From Morinoia aosen (taxonomy: Eukaryota; Arthropoda; Malacostraca; Amphipoda; Talitridae): 64,000 nt of DNA. This document shows, piece after piece, positions 1-11,578 of this stretch (position 1 is the stretch's first letter; each line of letters begins with the position of its first letter). The stretch is taken from assembly GCA_030386875.1 (NCBI GenBank), contig CM059566.1, positions 37,670,068-37,734,067 of the forward strand. The letters run 5' to 3'. The notes beneath the pieces are model-generated. The model was not told the origin of the DNA. It did not search any database and saw only the letters and a list, made by a program, of their open reading frames with translations. The position numbers and the translations under genes are program-made.

Positions 1-1261
1 AAGGATATGTCAGTTAGGGTATCGTACCAATTACCGCCCACTTACTGACCTTTGACCTATAACACCATCTAATTTCTTCCCGAATGCACCCAACTGAGCA
101 GACTACATTTCAACATTAGCACAAAAGTTCATGCTTAGCTACGTTACTCTCAGAACCTTATCATGTGGCAAGGAATAAATGCGATAAATTTTTTATTGCG
201 AACGATTTGGAACTGCATAATTCTACTGTTACCGCCCAGTGTTTGATGCCTCCCTTTGAATCGAATGTAAAATATAGGGTAATTCATCAAATATCAAACT
301 GAACTGATTATCGAACAACTTTGGAAATATGCGCGTAATAAATTTAGTAAGCATCCAAACTTGCTCAGTGCCAGTGATCTTACATCTAAAACTCCTATTT
401 TAGTGATAAAAACTCATTTCTGTGATCTGCAAACTGCTACCAGCTGTTGCGAACGCATTTTCTGTACGACCCTTACAAATTGGTCGAATTTTTTCACTCG
501 AAAAATCTTACGCACCTCGGGAAAATTGCGACGGTTTAATTGTTGTTGGGTCATCGTCAACCTCCCGTCATAACTAGAGAGTAGTGTTATATGATGTTCT
601 GTTACTGTATTTTTTTCTTTTCCGCCAAAAACTTGATAATTATTCCATGTTCGACATTCAGTTCCTTTTTCATGTCAGTATTAAATACTGAACAAAGGTG
701 TTCGAATCAAAATTCCTTAGAAATCATGAATTTATGCCTCGAACAAAGCTTTTCGATTCTTAATTCTTTTAAATAACTGAATCGATCTATTGAATGCCTG
801 TTTTATTTCATTAAAATATTGTATTAACGCTTGATAATAACATTGAATAGTTGAAGATGGGAATTCTGGTGAGGGGCTATCAATCATCTGCTGGTGTTCC
901 AAAGCCCTCAAGATCATCAATGATTCGTCTGGCTACATTTACTGATGATCAATCCCTTGCCAAGAAAATTGATGCAAGCATCAATAATAATTCATTGACC
1001 AGTGCTTTACACTCTACTCCAAAAAAGGTCACACAGGTTGATGATCACAATGATGGTTCAACAAACACTGCAAATGAAACATCGACATCATATTCAAATT
1101 TTGATAACTCTCCATTCAAATGCATCTTGAAAATAAGTAATGAGACAGTTATTTCAAACAAACAAACAAAACAAACATCGGCATCTTTGGGATGCTTTAT
1201 TTCCAATCAAGCCTGATACAAATGATCTTAAGCATTGGTTTTTTGAATGTCTTATAACTAA

Positions 1262-1465
1262 CACTATATATAGGACACCATGACGGTTCCCCCGTAAAGC
1301 CGGTACCCATTTCCGACACCTGGGTCGAGTGGGGTATTGTGCTTGAGCTTTCCCTTATACCCAACGGGGAAAATCGCAGCGCCAGCGCCGGGATACGAAC
1401 CCGCGACTCCAACATACAAGTCCGATCCCTTAACCGATGTGCCACCGCGAGCACTTCCAAGAAAA
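1262..1465 (-). mobile_element. tRNA-derived SINE
   Basis: On the minus strand a box A-like promoter TGGCACATCGGTTAAGG (1444-1428) is followed by a box B-like GGGTTCGTATCCC (1402-1390). The 42-bp offset between them matches the A-to-B spacing of a tRNA gene. The sequence after box B is not tRNA-like, so this is a SINE with a tRNA head rather than a tRNA gene. It lies inside the pogo-like element. The 3' boundary near 1262 is approximate. Confidence 0.6.
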
Positions 1466-1949
1466 TCCAGTGCACCAAAGAAAAAAAGAATGAAAGAAAA
1501 ACGTTTATTTTCCAAGTGGCCACATGAGGTGTACAAATAGATAGACCATACGAGGCATATTAATGGACAAAATATACGAGGCGTACTAATAGACAAACCA
1601 TACGTGGCGTGCTAATAGTCTAACAAAAGTTCCATACGAAGAGAACTAATTGACAAACCATCCTGTTCGAATAAAAATTCTTGTTCGATTCCTGTTTGAT
1701 ATTGATGAAATTATGTTACTAAAGAATTCGATTTTTAGAACAATAAATACATTTCAATAATCTACGTTGTCTTTCAAGCGACATCACAGAACAAGAAAGC
1801 AACTGTTCAAGAATAACCTTGAGGCCCGCAAGAGTTATTCAGAGCAAAAGTTACCGATTTATGAAGGTTGTTTCTAGACACACGTGATTTCTGTTCGATA
1901 TTTGATGAATTACCCTAAGTGCGTTACGAATGAGCGTTAGAGGAATCAA

Positions 1950-2823
1950 TTAAAAAACTATTTGGGAACTAGGAAAGAAGATGTTTGCAAGCCACTCGAA
2001 GAAACAGTCGGCTGATATCCATCTGTTTTGGGAAGTGCCAAGAACATAATCCCGGGGATCGACGTCTTCCAAGTTGAACTTTGACCGAATCCCAGGGAAA
2101 ATGACGAAAGGATTGGAGAAGTCACCGGCAGCTGACACACAACCCAAAACTGTGACTTGCTCTTTTGTATCTGGGGCGAGTCTGTAGACGTTTTTAGCTC
2201 CTCTTGCAGAAATTATTTTTAGCTTTCCGTTTTTTCCTCCCAACGGTCGTCGAGGTTGAAAATTCTTGAGGAGTTTTCCTGGCAAAAGAAGGCAGCAGCA
2301 TTTATTCCATGCTGTTCTTGAAAAAACTTTTCAAGATTCTCAAACCACTTCCTTATCTTAGGCTCAGTGACATAAGATTGCTGATAACCCAAGTTCTCAG
2401 GTGTTCTTGGGCTGCATTCGGGGTTCCTATTCAAGAACCTGTAAATCCATGCCGTTGAGGGTTTATTTTCTTTGAATCTCCTTGTGTCCTCATTGTAAGA
2501 TACCGGATCATCCACTTCCGCTTTATCAAGAATTTCTTTCTCAAGCAATGCAACATCTTTTCTTGGAATGCCGTAGCCAATTTTATCTATGATAAAAAGG
2601 TGTTTTTCAGTATTCCTTCCTGCTCACAAGACAGTGTAGATGCAGGTCCAGGGAGGTGCTTCCAATCTGTATATCTTCCATGATATCTGTCTCTAACACT
2701 TTTTACTGGGACATTATACCTATCGCCAGCTTTTCTAAAAGACAGTCCAATTTTCACAGCAGCAACTGCCTCAATGATGTTCTGATCAGGATAATTTTTG
2801 CGTTTTTTCTTATCCTCCTCCAT
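1950..2823 (-). pseudogene. pogo/Tigger-type transposase remnant, frameshifted
   Basis: Three overlapping minus-strand frames must be stitched together to follow the protein. The first (2823-2587) is a basic N-terminus with a psq-type helix-turn-helix, including KAGDRYNVPVKSVRDRYHG. The second (2548-2219) resembles a CENP-B-type DNA-binding region with the motif STAWIYRFLNRNPE, and ends at the first catalytic aspartate of the DDE fold in FNLD. The third (2285-1950) holds the following core region, including GKNGKLKIISARGAKNVYRL, and then stops. The frame breaks within the first catalytic motif and at the HTH junction, and the downstream catalytic acidic residues are missing. No functional transposase can be made. 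Confidence 0.8.
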
Positions 2824-4014
2824 CAGAACCTGCCATCGTAAAAATAGATGAGGCTACAACCCTAATACATGAAAAATTAAGCTAAACAAACACAAAAACA
2901 AATAAAACAATACTAACATGAAAACAAGTAATAGTAAAGACTATAAGACTACTCTTGAAAAATAAATATAAATTACGGGCGGTATTTCTGTAAGACAGCA
3001 GTATTTTTATTAGTTGTATCTAAACACCGCCCACCAATCATCGCTCAGGGCGGTTTTTAAAGAATGACAATTTTCTTTCTACAATTACCACACACCCAAT
3101 AACTTAGCATTCTAAATTACTCAGCGTAAAATTAGTATCTCTCATCGTTCGTTTACGTTTCGATCGGTGTCTTGCCACAGGCAGCATGGCGGGAAAATGG
3201 TGAATGACTGTTTAATTTTACTTTCACGCAAGCTAGTTTTGTGCACGATTCGATTCTAATGCGGTCTGATACGTAGTTGCATACAATAACTATTTTCTTT
3301 CAATTCTATCATAAAACTTACGTGAAATCTGAGGAGATCGCCTGAAACTGGGGTTTGTATGGTTCGTACCAGCAAGTACATACTCAAGACACTGTGATCT
3401 GAAAGAAACTTAAAGCGTTTTGAATTTACGTGGGCGGTAGTGTGATAGTGGGCGGCAATTGTTACGGTACCCTATCGATTTTGTAAATTTTGATGCCTTA
3501 GCATAGTTAATTAGATCGAAATAAACAAGTTTTCTTTTATGCACTTTCCGTCTCAAATGAGTATTTTATTAGTTATAGCGGTAAATGACTTAAAGCAACT
3601 CCAGTGTTTGAAGCGGCAAGTAATTCAAGGAGCGCGTCGGACAGCAACACTGCAATGCGAACTCGCTTCCAGCGCGGTCGTCATCAAAGACGAAACCAAA
3701 CCTACCGCTATACCTCGTTAAATACTCATTTGCCGAAAAAAGTGTTTAGAAAAAAAGTTGTTTATTATTACCATGATTCAAGCAACAAAAATTCGAAAAT
3801 CGATGAGTAGCTGTTTATTCGAGCGCATTCGTAATCAGAGACGAAACTAAACTTACCGCTATAAATCGTAAAATACTCATTTGAGATGGAAAGTGTATAG
3901 AAGAAAACTTGTTTATTTTGATTGAATTAATTAGGTTCAGGCACCAAAAAGTGAAAAATCGATAACTGACATATCCTTCAGATTTACCAAAATCTCAAAA
4001 GCATGGATTCATAA

Positions 4015-4694
4015 GGGGGATGCTCTCCTCAATGTTGTCAACGAATTTCATAATTTCGTAGGTATAGATAGGTAATATAGTCGATTTTAAGACGTTTTAC
4101 AAGAATGACATTCTGCCCGGTGATGCGTTATTTTTGAATTATTCAACTTTGAGGCTGGCTTCTGCGCGCCATGGAAGCGTGTGCGGCTAGCGTATTTTGA
4201 TCAATAACGGAAGCTAACCCCCTATTACAAACGTAAAGAGGTTAGGTCGTGAGGGGTAGCCACAGTTCTTTTAGTGAAAAGTATAAATAAAGCTTCTAAC
4301 CCACCAGTTATTGTGACGATCGCAATCTTGTTTACATCGGCACCAAGATGGCGGCGCCCATGGCAGCATCCATCTTCCAGTTGATGTAAACAAACTTCAC
4401 TAGAAACCTTTATTTATAATTTTCACTAAAAGAACTGTGGCTTCCCCCCACAACCCAACCTCTTTACGTTTGTAATAGAGGTTAGCTTCCGTTTTCATTG
4501 CAAAAACAATGACTGTTTTTGCGCAAATAAGGCCGTTCAGGAGTGCTGCGTAACTTCAAACTTAAATAACTCAAAAACTAAGCATTTCCGGGCACATTGT
4601 CATTCATGTAAAACGTCTTAAAATTGACTATATTACCTGTCTATACCTACAAAATTATGAAATTTGTTAACATTAAACTCAATATTGACCATAG
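4015..4694. repeat. Fold-back repeat family B, copy 1
   Basis: This nested palindrome has outer inverted arms (4028-4130 and 4590-4680; motif TAAGACGTTTTAC and its complement). An inner palindrome at about 4205-4497 starts CGGAAGCTAACC and ends GGTTAGCTTCCG, centred on a GGCGGCGCCCATGG-like core. No reading frame is present. It is non-autonomous transposon debris related to 5442-6127. Confidence 0.65.
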
Positions 4695-5017
4695 CTCCTT
4701 GTTCATTGATTAATTCAATTAATAACACAACCATAGAAGATTTGGTTAGCATTGTTATGAAGGATATACTTTTAAAAACAATGAAACATAGGCTGATGAT
4801 TATAGAACAAATTTAAACAAATATGAAAGTTTATTTTTTGCAGGGTATGTTCCATTATTTGAATTGTTTCTCATTATCGTACAGAAGGCATTTCTATTGA
4901 AATATCACTACTAGTTGTAAAATGTCAAAAGTATGTTACAGGGTTCACCCTCCACTAGCTATCTAATACTTGTAGTGTTATTTCTGTATGAATGGTATTT
5001 GGGTAAATGTGTAGCTT

Positions 5018-6229
5018 TGGTCAGTAATCGATTTTCCACTTTTCGGTGCCTGAGCCTAATTAATTGAATCAAAATAAACAAGTTTTCTTCCATGCACTTT
5101 GTCTCAAATAGTATTTTACGATTTATAGCAGTAGGGGCCTAAGTTTAGTTTTTTCTTTGATTACGAATGCGCTCGAATAAACAGCTACTCGTCGATTTTT
5201 TAATTTTTGTTGCTTGAATCATGGTAATAACATCAAAAACAACTTTTCATCTATACACTTTTTTCGGCAAATGAGTATTTAACGAGGTATAGCGATTGGT
5301 TTGGTTTTGTCTTTGATGACGATCGCGCTGGAAGCGAGTGCGCATTGCAGTGTTGCTGTCCGACATGCTCCTTAAATTACTTGCCGCTTAAAACACTATA
5401 GTTGCGGTAAGTTATTTGCCGCTATAGCAAATAAATTACTCGGTCAAATTTTACTTTGATGTTGTCAACGATTTTCATTATTTCATTGCTATAGATAGGT
5501 AATTTAGTAAATTTTAAGACGTTTAACACAAATGACAATGTGCTTGCAAATGCTTAGTTTTTGAGTTATTTAAGTTTGAAGTTATACAAATGGCACTCCT
5601 GAATGGCCTCTTTTGCACAAAAGCAGTCATTGTTTTTGCAATAGAAACGGAAGCTAACCCCCTATTACAAGCATAAAGAGGTTGGGTCGTGAGGGGTAGC
5701 CACAGTTCTTCTAGTGAAAATTATAAATAAAGGTTTCTAGTGACGTCAGTTTATATCGACTCCAAGACGGCTGCCGCCATCTTGGGTACCGGGTGGCGCC
5801 ATGGCGGCAGCCACCTTGGAGTCGATGTAAACGGACGTCGCTAGAAACCTTTATTTATAATTTTCACTAGTAGAACTGTGGCTACCCCTTGCAACCCAAC
5901 CTCTTTACGTTTGTAATAGGGGGGTTAGCTTTCGTTATTAGTTGAATGACGCTAGGCGCGCATGCTTCCCTGCAGCGCACAAGCCAACTTCAAAGTTGAA
6001 TAATTCAAAAATAACGCATCAGCGAGCATAATGTCATTCATGTAAAACATTCTTGAATGTGTTCCTTTATTGATTCTTTGCAACCAAATTTGGAAAATTG
6101 TTCACAGCATTAAAGTAAAATTTGACCAAATACTCTCGTGAGACGGAAAGTGCATTAAAGAAAACTTGTTTATTTCGATCTAATCAACTACGATTAAACA
6201 CCGAAAAATGGAAAATCTATAACTGACCA
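5018..6229. repeat. Palindromic repeat family A, copy 2, interrupted by repeat B
   Basis: The two halves (5018-5441 and 6128-6229) match repeat A in the orientation opposite to copy 1. Left end ATCGATTTTCCACTTTTCGG pairs with the right-end complement. The repeat is interrupted by family B copy 2. No gene is present. Confidence 0.65.
5442..6127. mobile_element. Fold-back repeat family B, copy 2, with clear termini
   Basis: The termini are inverted: GGTCAAATTTTACTTTGATG on the left and its near-perfect complement on the right. Flanks AATTACTC and AAATACTC suggest an 8-bp target duplication with one mismatch, as hAT-type elements make. Inside is a palindrome of about 290 bp (5648-5940) centred near GGGTGGCGCCATGGCGG, with arms containing AACCTCTTTACG. 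At 686 bp it has no coding capacity, so it is a MITE-like element whose superfamily is only suggested by the duplication length. Confidence 0.65.
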
Positions 6230-6270
6230 ACGCTACACATTTACCGCTATTTGTGAGAAATGGTTGGTAT

Positions 6271-6806
6271 TTCTGAAGGATAGAACAGTAATTGATTTCC
6301 CACTTTTTGGTGCCTAAATATAATTAATTTAATTTAAATAAATGAGTTTTCTTCTATGCACTTTTCATCTGAAATAATTAAATTACGAGTTATAGCGGTA
6401 GGTTTAGTTTTGTCTTTGATGACGAATGCGCTCGAATAAACGGCTACTCGTCGATTTTTTTAATTTTTGTTGCTTGAATCATCGTAATAACATCTGAAGA
6501 AACCACTTTTTTGCTATACACTTTTTTCGTCAAAAGAGTATTTAACGAGGATTAACGTTAGGTTTGGTTTCGTCTTTAGTGACGAGCGCGCAAGAAGCGA
6601 GACTCCATTGCAGTGTTGCCAACCATGTGATTGATAAATTTCTTTCCACTTCAAACACTGGAGTTGCGGTAAGACATTTACCGCTATAACTAATAAAATA
6701 CTCATTTCAGACAAAAAGTGCGTTGAAGAAAACTTGTTTACTTTGATCTAATTATCTATGTTTAGGCATCAAAATTTACCAAATCGATTACTGTTCTTAC
6801 TTTCAG
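6271..6806. repeat. Palindromic repeat family A, copy 3
   Basis: An uninterrupted copy of repeat A in the same orientation as copy 2, from CTGAAGGATAGAACAGTAAT to the inverted end near TCGATTACTGTTCTTACTTT. No gene is present. Confidence 0.65.
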
Positions 6807-6984
6807 AATACCGAATGGTCAAAATAATGTAGCTTAATCATATTATATGAATATTGTAAGTATTGCGGAGGGAATTGTAGGATGTTATTAAGGCCCCAAT
6901 GCTGTCAGCCTTCAACTTCAAGATCAGTTTATTGAAACACCAGACAAATTGTTTTTAAAAAAAGCAATTCCCTTCTTACGGTAA

Positions 6985-7518
6985 ATCTGAAGGATATGAC
7001 AGTTATTGATTTTATGAATTTTGATGCCTAAGCATAGTTCATTAGATCAAAATAAACAAGTTTTCTTCTATGCACTTTCCATTTCAAATGAGTATTTTAT
7101 TAGTTATAGCGGTAAATGACTTACCGCAACTCCAGTGTTTGAAGCGGCAAGTAATTCAATGAGCACGTCGGACAGCAATGCGCACACGCTTCCAGCGCGA
7201 TCGTCATCAAAGACGAAACCAAACCTACCGCTATACCTCATTAAATACTCATGTGACGAAAAAAGTGTATAGAAGAAAAGTTGTTCATTTCGATGTTATT
7301 ACCATGATTGTAGCTACAAAAAGTTGAAAATCTATGAGTAGCTGTTTATTCGAGCACATTCGTCATCAGAGACGAAACTAAACCTACCGCTCTAAATCAT
7401 ATAATACTCATTTCAGATGGAAAGTGCATAGAAGAAAACTTGTTTATTTTGATTCAATTAATTAGCTTCAGGCACCAAGAAGTGGAAAATCGATAACTGT
7501 CATATGCTTCAGATTCAT
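6985..7518. repeat. Palindromic repeat family A, copy 4
   Basis: An uninterrupted copy in the orientation of copy 1, from AATCTGAAGGATATGACAGT to ATAACTGTCATATGCTTCAG. It is the best reference in the window for the undisrupted sequence around the pogo insertion. No gene is present. Confidence 0.7.
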
Positions 7519-7559
7519 CCTTCTTTCTATTGGCTAGCAAATATCAAAATCAGTGGTCA

Positions 7560-8580
7560 GTATTTACTCAAGTGCGGTCAACAATTTTTAAAATTTTGTT
7601 CATATAAATCAGTATTAGGATACACTTTAAGATATTTTAGACTAATGGTGTTTTGCTTTCAAATTAATTTTTGAGAAATAACATTAATAATTTAATAATG
7701 TGCAGGTAAGATTAATATTATATAGTCAGCTGCGTTGTTGCTACGTTGTTGAAACACGCATGGTTTTTTTGGTGCAAAACATCAATTTCAGAATGGCCAA
7801 GTCAAGTTATTTTAGGTTAGGTTATTTAACTGACCTAACTTAACCTAAACTTGCCTATTGCTACGTCAATACTGTATAACAGCATATTTATAGGTCTTGT
7901 TTTTTCACTTTTATATACAACATTCTCATAACTTCGTAGTTAAATATCTCATCTTTGTCGAAGATGCCTATAACAAAACAAACAAAAGCCTTACTCAAAA
8001 CCAAGTGTTTGCTATTTTTGTTTGAGTTTAGTTAGGATGAAATTTCAGTATTAAAGTACAATAGGCCTATTAAAAAAGATTTCAAAATTATCCCTATCTG
8101 TCATAAGAATATAGTTGAATTTTACTTTCATGGGCTCAAAGATGTTAATTAATAATTTTATTCCCAAGAATCTATAATAAACATTTAAAGACGTTTTACC
8201 TGAATGACATGTTGCTCGCTAATGCGTAATTTTTGAGAAATGACATTAATAACGATTTGGTATGAATAACATAATATAGGCGGCTGCGTAATTGCCGCAT
8301 TGTTGGAATACCCGCAGATTTTTGGCAGGAGAACATTATCCTTGGGATGGCTAAGTTTAGTTATTTCAAGTTTATTTAGGTTAGTTTACTTAACTAATCC
8401 AACTTTACCTAACCTAAGCTATCCTTATATCAATACCCTATTATAGGATATTTACGGGTCCATTTCTTCACTTTCATATACTATGTTCTTGTAACTTCAA
8501 GATTGAATAGCTCAAAAATTCTGTGCTGCCAAGCAAATTGTCATCCCTGTAAGATGTTCTTAAATGTCATTTTTTCATCA
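7560..8580. repeat. Two diverged copies of a repeat related to family B
   Basis: About 7590-7930 and 8170-8560 repeat each other. Both run from a TTTTGAGAAATRACATTAATAA motif, through a short palindrome built on TTAGGTTAGG and CCTAACCTAA, to a TATTTAYRGGTC motif. The arms resemble the outer arms of repeat B. The TTAGG motifs match the arthropod telomere unit only in short palindromic form. No coding sequence is seen. Confidence 0.45.
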
Positions 8581-9498
8581 ATTACAGTACATTTAAGTCT
8601 CTTTGAACTGAATTTATATTAGTGCTCCACTCAATTTGCTTTATTTCTTAATCAGGAATGAATAAAGTAAACGGGAGTATAAGTGATAAGAAACTTACTG
8701 AATCTCAGTGCAAGACTAATGGGCTCATCCTCAACAAGCAATCTTCATAAGTTGACTTGGTTTGGTATTCACAATATTGTGCATCATTTGTCAAAGAAAA
8801 GGCAGAATCACTGCATGCTTAAATTGTTGATTGAGAAAATGGCTCAAAATACAAGAGAAATCAAGCAACTTATAGGAACTGGTAATATCGGTAAAAAACT
8901 TTATCACACTTTTTTGACAGTTCCTTGATGCTTTAAAAGTATGCATTTCAAAAGATAGTTGTGTATGAAGATAAATTATTACTCCAATGGTGTCATTTCC
9001 TATACTACTTTATGTAGGAATGTCCTTCAGGACATTTGGTAATAGTACTTGTACATTTTACATATGCTTGACTTCTATGAATTGAATAGAAACATCCTTA
9101 TCTATTTTATGCTGTTTAGTTGAAAATATTTTTTTCTTTGTGTTAGGTTGTAGTGCTTTACGTTATGAGCGCATCATTGAAAGAAATTTCAAACTCACTG
9201 TTTGAAATGTATTCAAATTGTGGGTATTGTCTATATAGATCTACAGTTTTAGCTTCTCATGGGCATACTCAAGATTTCGGTATAGAAAATGAAAATGTGT
9301 AGCATCCTGTATGACATGTATGTAGTTATATATTTTTTATTCTTTTTCTAGAGTATGGCATCAATTCTGCTCATCTTATGGCTTATTTCATTCATATTTT
9401 ACTGTTGACTGTATTACAAGCTTGTAAAAGCATGAAATTTACATGGAATGAATTGACCTCAGTAGCTGCAACATTGAGAAATTGTTCATCTTTTGCAG
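8581..9498. other. Region upstream of the first recognised CSTF3 exon
   Basis: No convincing exon is present. One weak candidate for the CSTF3 start is ATG AAT AAA at 8658-8666. It is preceded by an acceptor-like pyrimidine tract ending AATCAG (8655) and followed by GTAAAC, and would join in phase 0 to the exon at 9499. The true first exon could equally lie outside the window. Confidence 0.2.
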
Positions 9499-9690
9499 GA
9501 GTTTGGTACAGACAAACTACGGAGAGCATGGAAGGCCACACTGAGCAACAACTATGACATGGAGGCCTGGAGTCTCATCATTCGTGATGCTCAGAACAGA
9601 AACATTGAGGAGACCAGGGTTATTTTTGAAAGGCTGGTCACCACTTTTCCTACTACTGGCAAATTTTGGAAAATGTACATTGAGCAAGAG
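9499..9690 (+). CDS. CSTF3: CSTF3 exon 1 of those in window
   Basis: The acceptor is CATCTTTTGCAG. The exon encodes 64 residues from [11 protein letters not shown] to FWKMYIEQE, the first HAT repeats. The donor is GAG|GCAAGT, a non-canonical GC donor. The reading is fixed by alignment with human YIEAE|IKAKNYDKVEK; the nearest GT would add 4 nt and break the frame. Confidence 0.93.
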
Positions 9691-11530
9691 GCAAGTTACT
9701 GTTATTGATACCTGTTACAAAATTCCATTGGTAAGATTATATTTTTCTATATTGGATTAATTTCTACTGATCAAATTATTTTCTCATTTTTTTAGAAATC
9801 AGAATGCTGTAGGTACTGAATAGATAATTGACAATTAAAGCACCCAATGTTTGAGGTATAAGCTGCATTTCTTCTAATCAGTTATTCTAGTTTTTCATTT
9901 TTTTAGCCATGTACTGTACATTTATTAAAATTACTTCTGTTTTCTGATACTGAAAATTTTTTCTTCTGTTCATTTTGAAATTACGTATATTGAAGCAGGT
10001 ATAATGGATACATCTGAATTGGTATTTTTGATCTTGAAACTGTTGTTAGTTTTTCAATGTGTTACAAGTTGTATTTGAGAACAATTTTTTTGAAATGTTA
10101 CCCACAGTTGATCAATATTTCATGTTTGAAGAATTTTACACCTGTTTAGCGCTTTGACATGCTAAATCTTTTTTTATATTACAGATGAGAGCTTACAACT
10201 TTGAAATGGTTGAAAAGGTGAGTGCAGTCTGAAATAGTTTTGAAGGTTTATATAAGTTATTCAGTAGAAACTTACACAAAAATATGTTATTGTATTTCAG
10301 TTGTTAGTCAGTTAGCCACTGCATCTTATGCTTTAGTTAGGGCATCTTCTTACCTAATAATATCCTTCGTGCGTTTGTTTGGAGTCTGCTTCTTGCCCCT
10401 CTTGGTGACTCCCATAACGATGCCTAATGACTGAAAACTGTGATACGAGTTTCACCAATGCACAAGTACAAGAATATTTTAATTGTGGGTACTATTAGGA
10501 TGGAAATACAGTATGTCCCAAATATACCTGAACCGAAGATTTATTTTCCCGTATCAGTATTATTATAAGAATACCCTTTTCAGTAATACCATCATAATTT
10601 TTTTGGCAAGTAAATGTTTATGGTATTCTTATGAGGTGTTACTGATACGGGGAAATGAAAATTCAGTTCGGGATTTTTGTGAGACATACTGTATTTTTTT
10701 TTGGCATCCACATCTACAAGATTTATTCAAGCAAAATATTGAATCCCCTCATTTTTGACAAGTTGTGTACACTAGTTATTAAATTAAATATTCACTTAGA
10801 GGTGGAGATGAATACTTCATCTACAGGAAATTTGCAAGGGGAAAAGAAGAAGTCCTGAGCAGAAGCTTGGGTAGGCCTTTCTTTTGTTCAAATGAAACTT
10901 ATTTTCTTGTGGACCTTTTTTTTTTGGCTCACTACTATCTAGTTTTTCAGTGTTTTTTAAATTTTTCTCCAACTTCTATTGTTTCATAAACTTTTTACTT
11001 GACCCAGTATTTCTATGCACAGATCTTTTGTAGTAATACACCTTTTGCATAATTCTTCATTCCCTCACTCCATTCTAAATATTGCTTTTATCCTCCCCCT
11101 TTGGAACCATTGTTGTGGTTAAGGAGGCTCAAACAGACTTATGCTTTTTTTTTTTTTTTTTTTTTTTTGTGTTAAGGTCCCCCCTCAGGGGGGATACAGG
11201 TATTGTATCTATGGGAATTAGCGCTCCCAGAGGGACTGTGTGAGGGCCTGAGCTAAGGATTAGGTAGGCTTCCTTTTGTTGTAATAAAATAGGTTTTTGT
11301 TTTGTTACGGACCATCTTTTTTCGGTCCACTGCTGTCCTGTTTTTCAGCACCTACTACTTTCTTCTTCAACTTTTTTCTTGTTTCATGAACTTCTTTCCT
11401 AGCTTACTGTTTCTGTGCACCTTGTGCATAGATTCCGCGTTCCCTCAACTCCATACTAAATGGTGCCTTCCTCTTTCCTCTCTTGGAACATCTTTGTCGT
11501 GGTTAAGGGAGGCTAAAACTTTCTTATATA

Positions 11531-11578
<48 letters not shown>

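Larger units (their letters stand above)
17..3472 (-). mobile_element. Tigger/pogo-like DNA transposon, degenerate
   Basis: The terminal inverted repeats start GGGTATCGTACCAATTACCG on the left and, read inward from the right, GGGTACCGTAACAATTGCCG, with CCCAC following on both sides. Each end is flanked by TA (15-16 and 3473-3474), the target duplication typical of Tc1/mariner-pogo elements. The sequence either side of the TA reads as continuous repeat A. A broken transposase lies on the minus strand at 1950-2823, and a tRNA-like SINE is inserted at about 1262-1465. At 3456 bp the element is close to full length but cannot encode an active enzyme. Confidence 0.85.
1..3990. repeat. Palindromic repeat family A, copy 1, split by a pogo-like element
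   Basis: Bases 1-16 and 3473-3990 form one copy of a repeat of about 530 bp with long inverted ends (terminal motif near AAGGATATGTCAGTTATCG). The two pieces join seamlessly when the element at 17-3472 is removed, as comparison with the copy at 6985-7518 shows. The copy carries internal sub-repeats around TATAGCGGTAGGTTTGGTTT and has no coding capacity. It probably starts a few bases left of the window. It is likely a non-autonomous fold-back DNA transposon of unknown superfamily. Confidence 0.75.

Noticed and set aside
1337-1540. Overlapping frames across the SINE at 1260-1540
   Set aside because: Translations of a tRNA-derived SINE on both strands; no protein character.
3180-3200. GCAGCATGGCGGGAAAATG followed by GTGAAT as a possible CSTF3 first exon
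   Set aside because: It lies inside the pogo-like transposon, and the junction would be in phase 2 whereas the exon at 9499 needs phase 0.
7815-7860. TTAGG-like motifs suggesting interstitial telomere repeats
   Set aside because: Only two or three irregular units in a short palindrome within a repeat; not an array.
8683-8928. 81-codon plus-strand frame upstream of CSTF3
   Set aside because: No similarity to CstF-77; it could be a decayed coding fragment but nothing supports it.
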